The notes beneath the pieces were generated by a model, which saw nothing but the letters and a program-made list of their open reading frames with translations, was not told the DNA's origin and searched no databases. From Echinarachnius parma (lineage: Eukaryota; Echinodermata; Echinoidea; Clypeasteroida; Echinarachniidae): 64,000 nucleotides of DNA. The DNA lies in the NCBI GenBank assembly GCA_037951105.1, contig JBAMJV010005534.1, forward strand, positions 10,001 through 74,000, written 5' to 3'. Position 1 is the first letter of the stretch; each line of letters opens with the position of its first letter. The translations under genes and the position numbers were made by a program. Of the stretch, positions 54,260 to 64,000 are shown in pieces.

Positions 54260-55204
54260 CCCTACAAAAGTGACAGAAACGTCATGTGGTAACTAAATGA
54301 GTACACACACATGCATGCCTTTATGATTACCATGGTGACAGAAATTAAATAAAATTAAAGTTAACGTCCACATTGAAATATGTTTTAGATCATGAAAAGT
54401 TGTCTAGAATTTAGAGGCACATGCATGGGAACGTATGTGTGTGTAGAACTGTTAACTTCTTTTGCAACATTTGCGCTTTTATTTTGTTACCAAAATCAAC
54501 GTACTATGTCAATATTCATAATAAACGGGATACTAAGTACATTCCATTAATCACTGACACCTCACATATGGTCTGCTAGCATGACGGCCTGTGAAAGCAT
54601 GGCTGTGGCAATAGCTGATGTCAGTTAGATCCCATATTTCATGATTGTTTTTCTTCACTATGAATAAAGGTGACAAATAATGTATATACATGTACATCAA
54701 ATTTCATCATGGAACTTAAGCATTACATCGTTTGTCTCATATACTAGCTGTAGTGATCAGATATACTGCCAACAAATCACTATCTTTACGCCAGGAAATT
54801 ATGACAAAGAATGATACGAAAATTAAGCATCTACCTTCTAGCTGCGCAGCTCCAGGCTGGCTCCTGACCAATGTTATTAATCACGAGCTAAGTATTTAAT
54901 TTGCCACAGTCCATAGAAGATATCTTAAAACCAACTACTGCCTATGCATATGAAACCGTAAGCCACTGGCTCATCCTTAACATTTATTTAATTTAATTTA
55001 TGCTGAAGACCTTTGAATTGTAGTCAAGAGCACAATAACACAACACAGTAACTATCTCTGATATGAATATAACACTTACTACAATCTTAAACATACACCA
55101 ACTAAATGTAAATCTTACGACAAAATTTACATGTGTGGACAACTCTATTAGGAGGACACTTTCCCTGTCGCGGAACGGCATCCATCAGAACATGCAAGCT
55201 CCAG
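54260..55204. other. unassigned DNA
   Basis: AT-rich; no repeat partner or ORF supported. Confidence 0.4.
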
Positions 55205-57960
55205 AAAAAGACCCATCAGCAACAAAGCGTTTAACAGACCACTTCTTTGCCACACCTTCAAGCTGTTCAAGCGACTAATTCTGACCCGCTTATGTGCAGT
55301 TGTAGAACCATCTCTGATGAAGGAACAGGCAGGATTCCGGCCTGGGAAGTCTTGCACAAGACAACTGCTTAACCTTACCCAACATATAGAAGATGGTTTC
55401 CATGCAGTAAGTGTCTTGTGTTTGTAGACCTCTCAACAGCTTATGCTACTGTCACTGGTCAACCAGCACAGGCTCTACACAAAATACTGAATGTGAACAA
55501 CATGCACCTGACCAAAAATTAATGGTCAAGACCCTGATTGAAAACTTCTTGGTTGAGCTGTTTGGAAAGAAGATGGCCTCCCCAAGGAAGCATTCTGGCC
55601 CAACTCTGTTCAGCATTAATGGGCGTAGATCTGTCATTGATACTTATTCATTGAGAGGGGGGAGGGGGGGGGGGGGTGATCTATTGATTCATCCCTCCCT
55701 GATGAATATGTATTACGTAAGTATCTACGCCGATGTCAACATCTATCTCCTTCTGAATATAATCCGGACATCGCTAGAAATCAGCACTATTGTCCAGAGC
55801 AGGTCTGTCTATCGTGCGGCGTGCATTTTAGTTCAGCTTTAAGAGGTCTTTATTTAATTGATTTTTAAAGACTAAGTGTGTGTTTGAGTTTTTGGTTGAA
55901 GAGGGTAGGTTGTTCCAATCTTTGAGTGTGTGAGGGAGGAAGCTGTTAAGGTATGCTTTAGTCCGGCATTGGAGTAGAGTATATCGATCAGGATCTCCTC
56001 TCATGGGTCGTGTATGGTGGGATATTGACTGCCGCTTCTTGATGAATGGCTTTATGGAATATGGAGAGTCTGCTATTACTTTCCTCCGCTCTTGAAGAGG
56101 GGGCCAGTTCTGTGAGTTCACATGGTCAGTCACTCCTGTAATTCGGCGGTAGTCATTGACGACAAACCGTGCTGCCCGTCTTTGGACCATCTCTATCTTA
56201 TTTATGAGGTTAGATTGATAAGGGTCCCATACAGATGCAGCATATTCCAGTTTGGGGCGGACTAGGGCTTTGTAGGCAGCTGCTTTCACTTCAGTATCGC
56301 ATCTTGAGAGATTTCTCCGTATGAAGCCTAATATCCTGCTGGCATCCTTTAAGATGTGGTTTATGTGGTGGTTCCATGACATGTCGTTGGAAAAGTGAAC
56401 CCCAAGATAGGTACACTGGGTTACTGCTTTTAGGTTGACTCCAGACATGTTGTATGTAAACAATTTTGGATTTCTGCTTCTTGTTACATGCATTGTTTGG
56501 CATTTGGAGGGATTGAAGCTCATCTGCCATGAGGCGGCCCACTCTTTCACAGCATCCAGGTCCCTCTGGAGTTGAACTTGGTCGTCGTGATTGTAGATAG
56601 GGCGGAACAGTAGGCAGTCATCGGCAAATAGTTTGATGCTTGTTTCCGAGCTCAGGTGTTCCCCAATTTCGTTAATGTAGAGAAGAAACATCAGCGGTCC
56701 AAGTACCGTGCCCTGGGGGACGCCTGACGTAACGTGTATTGGGCGAGACATCTCTCCATCGACCATGACTCGTTGAGTTCGTCTTGTAAGCCAGGTGTCT
56801 ATCCATTTTAGCAGATCGCTGTCAATGCTATAGTGTTTGACTTTGAAGAGAAGTTTTGGGTGTGACACAGTGTCGAATGCTTTACTAAAGTCCAGGATTT
56901 GCATATCGATTTGGCCCCCACTATCTATGTTCCCCCACTATCTATGATCTATGATCTATGTTAACGATCAACCTATATCTACCCTGAGACCAGGAGTTTC
57001 ATATGTGCAGACGACATGTTTATCACCACCCAAAGTGATGACTTCCCTAAGGCAGAAGCCGCCTTGTATGAGGGACTTACCAACCTATCCTTGTACTACA
57101 AAGAGAATCATCTGAAGTCTAATTCAACTAAATCTTAAATATGCGCCTTTCATCTAAAAAACATGCATGCAAACCAGAAACTGAAGATCACTTGGAATGG
57201 AACTAGACTGGGACACTGTGATAGTCCTCTCTACATATCTAGGGGTGACCTTAGATAGATCTTTCAAAAGTACAAGGCCTATATCACCAAGCTCAAGGGG
57301 AAGGTCAGCTCCAGGAATGCCTTTCTTGGCAAACCGAGCACATCAAACATGTCCTCGTGGAGTGCAATCCCGACAACAATCAGATCTCTCTTATACTATG
57401 TTGCAGAGTGCCTGCACGGATGTGGGAAAGCTCAGCACATGCAACGAAGAACACAAGCTTACGTTATATCACATGATGTATGAGACGAACGAGGACTGAT
57501 AACATATATCTGATCTCTGGCATCGCACCCCCTGAAATAAAGAGGGCTGCTGATAACCAGAAGGAACGACTGAGACAAACAGAGGACGAAGGACACCCAC
57601 TGCATTACCACCCACTGCATCCTTGGCCCACTAAGTCACGGAAAGCTTCCTTTCACGCGTGTCTTCAAGAAGGCTCAAACTCTGGGAAGACAAATTGAGC
57701 TTTGGGACATGCCACTAGTGTATGCCTATGGTGCCATCAGAGAAACTGTCAGCAGGATTCAACCAACCCTTGATGACTTTGCATAGCCTGTATAGGCTTT
57801 GGCAGGCGTGGGAAGATGCAAACCAACATGTTGAACTGGGGATATATCGAAGGTGCAGCAGAATGCGAGTGCGGTTAAGCCCTTCAGATCATGGACCACC
57901 TGATTAATTGTGATCTGGTACATTGAATGTGCACAATCAAAGATCTGACAGAGGCAAACG
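55205..57960 (+). mobile_element. jockey-like LINE, older host of a second LINE
   Basis: Left part: FKLFKRLILTRLCAVVEPSL, then EQAGFRPGKSCTRQLLNLTQ and a decayed SAAYDTV region near 55430. It breaks near 55625 and resumes near 56960 with NDQPIS, a shifted YADD region, and near 57235 a YLGVTLDRS match. It has stops throughout. Same family as 42790-44036. The split is caused by the - strand LINE at 55625-56930. Confidence 0.78.
55625..56930 (-). mobile_element. young CR1/L2-like LINE, 5'-truncated, open reading frame
   Basis: 358 open residues on the - strand starting just before RT motif A (ILDFSKAFDTVSHPK), then GVPQGTVLGPLMFLLYINEI, KLFADDCLLF (FADD catalytic motif) and YLGVHFSNDMSWNHHI. 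The C-terminus reads YSIKPF and LKDWNNLPSS. The 3' UTR extends to about 55625 and includes a poly-G tract. The intact frame contrasts with the decayed LINE it entered. Endonuclease and RT N-terminus are missing, so it is not autonomous. Confidence 0.85.
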
Positions 57961-59389
57961 ACGTAGCGTTCAGATTTTCCCGACATTGGCAAGAATTTGT
58001 GTGATGATACGAAATAATGCATGAAACAAGCTCCAAACTGCTATTGAAGGTGGGGGTAAAAAACAACAACAACCGATAATCTCCTTTGAAAACAAACAGT
58101 TTATCAATCTGCTGCAGAGAATGCCTTCACTGTACGCGTGCGGGAGAGATTCTATCATGTAGAAAGGGTAGACTTATCCCTAACAGTTGTCCATCGCCAA
58201 TCGCCAACAATTATCGAGGCAGAGCTCTGAAAAACGGCCATGTTTTGTTTTGATGAAAAGAGACTTATATGAGCGGCGATTGGCCTTTTCAATATAAAAA
58301 TGGGAACCTTAGGATCGTCGATCTGCCTTTAAAAAAATGAAAGATGGGACCCTTAGGAGCGGCCGGATCGGCTGTAAAACAGGGGTCTTTGAAGCGACAG
58401 ATACCCGTATCGCAAATACTGTATACACGAGTACCCCCCCCCCCCCCCCCCCCCCCACTCCCCCGTTTGTTATCGACATGTCCACATTGATCTTCGTAGC
58501 TTATTTTATGCCATGGATATCTCCTAAGGAAAATACATTTAAAAGGATAAAAAGTCCAACAGATATGTCCCGTCCATCCTTCGTTGTTATTTAAGCTTAA
58601 AAACATGTATGCTCTGCCACCGTTTCTCACACAGTGGATAAAACAGCGAATCGATATCAACAATGTTGCCATAGTGGCTTTTCAGGCCGTGATCCTTCCA
58701 GATCATTTAGGGTTCTCAGGAAGGCCAAATTATATTGAACGGTTACAACTTCATCTTTACCATTTCTATGTGTCAATGACTAATGGAATGTCTCTACTTA
58801 ATTGCTTTAAATAAACTTTGATGTAAAATCATATTTGATGAATATGACTATGAATAGTATGCTTCATCTTTATTAAAGAAAAAGAGAGCAGAAAATACAA
58901 AACAATGCCGTACACACAGACTTCCCCTGTGCCTATAGGTTTTGTAAATTCTCTGTTACCCTGGTAACCCCAAACTTATAATGTTCATCCTTGTTAATGA
59001 GACGTACTATGCTGTTCCCTTTTCTAAAAAGGCCGGGTGGTCCAAGCAAAAAAAAGTAATAGAATTAATGTTTTTTCTGTTTAAATCTGACTAGATGTAT
59101 AATAGCTATTTTGTGTTTGTTATGTTTATATTTGATATTCGTAAATGTATTCAGATGGAAACAACTTACTCAGTGCTAGATTAACAGGGCTGAACAAATG
59201 GTACATAAAAACACATGTATCGCAATGTATTTCTAATTTCACTTTGAAGGTCACATTCAGACAGTTATAAACTATTATACATACATATCCTTGGAGGTAT
59301 GAACTTGCATAAACTTGCATACTGTACTAATGAAACAAAATCGAGTTGTCAACACAAAACCATCAGTTTAAGACAAAAACTCACAATTG
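57961..59389. other. unassigned DNA with poly-C tract
   Basis: C-run at about 58434-58456, and CGCCAATCGCC at 58196 opposed by GGCGATTGGCC at about 58274. No gene supported. Confidence 0.45.
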
Positions 59390-60002
59390 AGGAGGGATCA
59401 AATAATGAACTGTCAACGAGACGTTTTCATTTGTTCTCTTCTCTGAACAAAAGTGATGCCAAAAAGAATAATACAAAATATTGAAAAACAAATTTATGGC
59501 AAGATGTCCCAAAACATTTTGCCTTAATTTGATATAGTAATGGATATGCTAACGAAAATCTCACTCATGACTAGATTAATAGAGTTAGGATTAAATAAAC
59601 AATCAAAATAGTTTGTATGTAGCGCACTGTATTCCCTATTCCACTTTTAAAGTAACATTTAGACGTATTTATGCCTGATTTATGCCCTAAAACATATAAG
59701 ATACAACAAAACAGTCTTTAATTTCATTCTAGGAAAAGCAAATTTGTATAATAATGCGAACTAAAAATCAAGTTGTCTATAAAAATCAGACATATAGAGA
59801 AAAAAGCCTCATTATATTGGAATCTATGGGATTTTGTATGTTTTTATCAAATTTGAGTAAATAGCGCCCTCATATGATGACCTTTTGAAATTCTAATTAT
59901 TGCAAACTAAAGAGCCCTACTAGGTTTACATATGTGCCAAATATGAGAGTGATTGGTCCTCAAATAAAGAAATAAAACAGGAAGCAATATGTATTCACTT
60001 GG

Positions 60003-61266
60003 GCCCTAAACAATTGAAAATATTGTACCGCAGCTAGTACTAAACAGTTGCACATTTATTTCATTTATTTTGTTTTATTTCATGGATTTGTACCAGCCAT
60101 GGTGTTACGCATGTATTTTCCCCTTGTTATTGACATTGATACTAATTTTGCTACCCCTTATGCTTTAATGCTGTTGTATAAAGAATACAAAATACTAGTT
60201 GCAATTTCTTTCAGTATTAAATTTACTTTAATTGATGGTCTATGGTATTATGATAACCTTGAATACTATTCCTTAATATAAATTCTTCCATTCGTATGTA
60301 GTGTAAATTCATATGCAATGCTAATTAACGGCATTCTCTTCGGGGGCGTGCCCGCGGCTTGGTATGCATGGCTGGAGCTCATGCCCTATGCGATTTGTAT
60401 AGCGTATTGGTTCCTTTTGTCATGCATGCCGGTCGCGTGCGCGTCTTCGGCGAGAGTGCCATAAATTGACTTACTTTGACTCACAATAGAAATTTAACAC
60501 CGTATAGAATTCTCGCTTTATTCTATTCCCTTCGTCTGTTATGTAATGTAAACACATTTATATTGGAATGATTGATTTTGTACACTTTTATTTTGATTGT
60601 TAACAATTCCCTTGTATAGATTAGTCTCTAGATTGCGATCTCCTTCTCTTTCTCTATCTTGTCTTTGTTATTATTTGTTTAAGAACTGCCCACATGCATT
60701 GAGGTAAACCGCGTGGTAACTCGCTGGTCTAACATTCTTATTATTAGTTAAGTTGAATGAAAACACACTGTTAATTGTGTCGATACGATTTCATTGTAAT
60801 ATAAATTCCTTGCTGTTTACAATTACTATTGTTGTATGTAGTAAATACATGGGAGATCCTCTCAATGAGTGACCCATTTCCTCGGTGCCTCGTAACCTAT
60901 ATACTCTAGCGCATTTAATTGATCCATTCTGAATCTGCATTCCTCTTACCTCTTGATAGTACTGTCCGTTCTCTCATGCTTTGTTCTTTCCTTTTTTTCT
61001 GACCTGGCGGTGGTCAGTACTAAACCGGAACCGCCATCAGTGGCTGAAATTCGTTTTTCCGTTTATTCACTCACCATTCTTTGTATTATTTTAGCACTTG
61101 CACAAGTCACTGCACATGCACCCATGGTGACATTATTGTTTATACTGAGACTAGTACGAAGTGATACATTTTACATGCTTAACGTTACATATCAAACAGA
61201 CTATATACTTCTATATAATATACAAATCATTACATGGGCCCATCTCCTAATTATTGTATTTGATAA
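60003..61266. other. unassigned; possibly 5' region of the next LINE
   Basis: A GC-rich patch (GGGGGCGTGCCCGCGGC near 60342) precedes T-rich sequence. Could be the 5' UTR of the LINE at 61267; nothing proves it. Confidence 0.35.
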
Positions 61267-64000
61267 TTGTATATTGAATTTATTCATATGAATTTTGATA
61301 TAGAAATTAACCAAGATGTAACAGAAAATGAATCAAGATATTATACTATTGACGATTTTAACGCTGCATTTAATTTAAATAATGATGACCATAATCAACA
61401 GTCCCTTAGTTTGTTGCATATTAATGCTAGAAGCATGAATAAAAACTTTGAGTCTATGGATTTATTTTTTTCTTCCATACAACATTTTCCGTTTTCCATA
61501 ATAGGGATAACGGAAACATGGTTGAATAATAAATCACCTCCTTTATTTAATATTGAAAATTACAAATTAATTAGAGTTGATCGTAATTATGGACGAGGGG
61601 GTGGAGTAGCATTGTATATCCATGATTCTTTATTATTTAAAGAGAGACCCGACTTACATGTAGATGGCTCCGAATATATTTTTATTGAAATTATAAATAA
61701 ACAAGCTAAAAATATACTTGTTGGAGTGATGTATAGACCACCTCATAGTAATATTGATATGTTTGTGGATGGATTAGAAGAGAGTCTTTCTTTAATATCG
61801 CGTGAAAATAAAATCATATATCTCATGGGTGATTATAATATTAATTTACTTCCACCTGCATTTAATAATATTGGACTTAGGTTACTAACTACAATCTCTT
61901 CTTATTCCCTCCATCCACATATTAATAAAGCTACCCGAATAACTAATGTAACTGAAACTTTAATAGACAATATATTTTCGAATATTTGTAATGAAGATAC
62001 TCAGAATGGAATATTGTATTTTGATATTTCTGATCACCTCCCCATATTTGTTATTTCCCCTACGATTAAATTATCTAAACTTGAGCCCATGAAGTATACG
62101 TTCGAAAAGAAACGGATGCTAATATTCAGAGCTTTCGGGATGACTTAGCATCAGAATCTTGGGCTGATGTATACAATTTAGTAGATGCTAACAATGCGTA
62201 CGATATATTTTTGAATAAACTAATGTATTATTATAATAAAAATATTCCTTTGGTTCGAATTAAGTTAAATCAAAATAAGGCTAAGAAACCATGGATAACT
62301 AGGGGCATTTTACGATCGATTGCGACTCGCAATCGATTATATAAGAAAGCATTAAGAAGTAAAGATAATAATGATTTAGATAAATATAAAAATATAGAAA
62401 TAAGTTAACATCAATTATTCGGCTATCCCGCAAATTATATTATTCAAATAAAATTTTGAGTACTCAAAATAATAATTCACTTTGGAATATTATAAAAGAT
62501 CTTACTGGTAAGAAAAAACATATAAATACAAACATTAATGTCAATGGACAAGATATTAATAATTTGAATGAATGTGCAAATTTGTTTAATGATTATTTTG
62601 TTAATATAGGTCCCACATTAGCCTCTAAGATTGATGCTGGTAATAATAATTTTTCTCAATACCTTTTTGAACCCTCTGAAAATTCATTATTCTTCACTCC
62701 CACAACAATTTATGAAGTAGTTTGTATAGTTCAATCATTGAAATCAAGTAAGTCATCAGGACAGGATGGGTTAAGTATGAATCTCATTAAGCAAATAATA
62801 CACTTTATTGTTTCTCCATTGGTTTATATATTTAATATTTCTCTCTCTACTGGTTCCTGTCCTAAGTTATTAAAAGTTGCTAAAGTTATACCGATTTATA
62901 AAAAAGATGACCCATCTAAACTTCAAAATTATCGCCCAATACCACTATTATCAAGTATTTCAAAGGTTTTAGAGAAATTGGTATATAATAGATTGATTTC
63001 TTTTTTGAATGAGCACGATATTTTGATTCCTAATCAGTTTGGTGTTAGGAAAAATCATTCAACTGATTTTGCTTTAATTCAACTTTGTGATAAGATAATT
63101 GAATCTCTCGCTAAAAAGGAATATGTTATAGGTATTTTTATGGATCTGAGTAAGGCCTTTGATACCATCGATCATACAATTTTACTTCATAAACTAGAAC
63201 ACTATGGTATCAGAGGCCTTGCTCTATCCTGGTTTGAGGACTATCTTAAAAACAGTACGTTTATTATTATTCCAATAGTTCCTCAAAATTGAACCTCACA
63301 TGTGGAGTTCCTCAAGGTTCCATCTTAGGCCCACTATTATTTTTGATTTATGTTAATGATATAATAAGATCATCAAATATTCTAACTTACATTCTTTTTG
63401 CCGACGACACAAATATAATTTACTCACACAAAAATATTGATACACTTGTTGATACTGTAAATCATGATTTGTGTAATATCTCATTATGGTTTAAATGTAA
63501 TAAATTATCCTTAAATATAAGTAAAACTAATTTCATTCGTTTTAGAACTATTAACTCCCAAGACCAACCTCAATGTAATTTGTTTATAGATGGTTTATCC
63601 CTGGTAGAAAAACAGTCAACTAAATTTGTAGGAGTTACTATTGACTCAAATTTGTCTTGGAATGAACATATAATATAACTATTTTGATATCCCGGAATAT
63701 TGGTATTTTGTATAAAATGAAATATTTGATAAATGATAAATCTTTATTTACTCTTTATAATACTTAAATTTTACCGTATATAACATAATTGTAATATTAT
63801 ATGGGCAAACTGTAGTAAAATGAAAATAAACACAATATTTCTTCTGCAGAAGAGAGCAATTCGTATTTGTACACACTCTAATTATCTTGCAAATTCTAAC
63901 CCGTTATTTAGTCAATTAAAAACGTTAAAGGTTTATGACATACATACGCTCCAAACTGCCATTTGTATCTATAAGTACACTTCCAAAACACTTCCAGCAT
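61267..64000 (+). mobile_element. CR1-like LINE, nearly complete, frameshifted
   Basis: Endonuclease (61288-62120): LLHINARSMNKNF, IGITETWLNN, GRGGGVALYIHD, GVMYRPPHSNID, LMGDYNINLL, TLIDNIFSN and DISDHLPIF, all usual APE motifs. Linker, then RT: VIPIYKKDDPSKLQNYRPIP, NQFGVRKNHSTDFALI, GIFMDLSKAFDTIDH (Asp), CGVPQGSILGPLLFLIYVND and FADDTNIIY (FADD). Frameshifts near 62115, 62400, 63255 and 63675 and a stop near 63766 disable it. It continues past the window. Its very AT-rich codons differ from the other LINEs here. Confidence 0.88.

Larger units (their letters stand above)
53066..60002. repeat. 6.9-kb structure with 600-bp inverted arms
   Basis: 53066 inward (GGGCCCAAGTGAATACATAT) matches the reverse complement ending at 60002. 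The match continues over about 620 bp of left-arm sequence, to about 54250 on the left (once a MITE insertion is removed) and about 59390 on the right. Shared landmarks include TCATATGAGGRCGCTATTTA, GTGCGCTACATACAAAC and CAGTTCATTATTTGAT. The interior holds two LINEs. Possibly another long-TIR element or an old inverted duplication. Confidence 0.75.

Noticed and set aside
58289..58672. ORFs across the poly-C tract at 58434
   Set aside because: Gly- or Pro-runs from the homopolymer, no family signature, no splice context.
60953..61291. Hydrophobic 112-residue ORF upstream of the last LINE
   Set aside because: AT-rich, no recognisable domain, and overlaps the probable LINE 5' region; not enough support for a membrane protein gene.

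Overview
This is a eukaryotic (metazoan) window: it has spliced coding exons with GT/AG junctions, tRNA-derived SINEs, many non-LTR retrotransposon fragments, a Ty3/Gypsy element and several families of inverted-repeat DNA elements. The combination of a Mind-bomb-like ankyrin gene, a Gmr1-type Gypsy element (a group described from deuterostomes), echinoderm-style tRNA-SINEs ending in ATT repeats and very frequent poly-G/poly-C tracts suggests a marine deuterostome, most likely an echinoderm. That placement is an inference; no species marker is visible. No rRNA, true tRNA, CRISPR or bacterial feature was seen.

Layout. 1-8.25 kb: a 25-bp minisatellite, a tRNA-SINE, a 2.7-kb long-terminal-inverted-repeat (TIR) element carrying a broken gene for a FEN/PIN-like nuclease family, a LINE 3' end, and two inverted copies of a foldback element built from a 16-bp satellite, each with its own 8-bp target duplication. 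8.42-51.44 kb: thirteen in-frame exons on the + strand of one host gene, a Mind-bomb-like protein (two Mib repeats plus about eight ankyrin-like units). It starts at 8424 and runs off, still open, after 51436. Every mobile element between these points is intronic. The largest intron (11607-37218, 25.6 kb) holds a nested pile. A Gmr1-type Gypsy element on the - strand (13645-27227, order gag-PR-IN-RT-RH) contains a second long-TIR element in its 3' LTR. That TIR element contains a second FEN-like pseudogene, a SINE and an RTE-like LINE. The Gypsy gag is also split by a LINE 3' fragment.

51.5-64 kb: a SINE fragment, a Tc1/mariner-like remnant, a 6.9-kb inverted-repeat structure (53066-60002) enclosing a LINE-in-LINE insertion and carrying a TTAA-flanked MITE in its left arm, and finally a nearly complete but frameshifted CR1-like LINE that runs off the right edge.

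The only gene here that looks functional is the Mind-bomb-like gene, expected to act in ubiquitin-dependent trafficking or Notch-type signalling by family analogy. The most intriguing unexplained component is the FEN-like nuclease family: three fragments lie here, two of them inside unrelated long-TIR elements.
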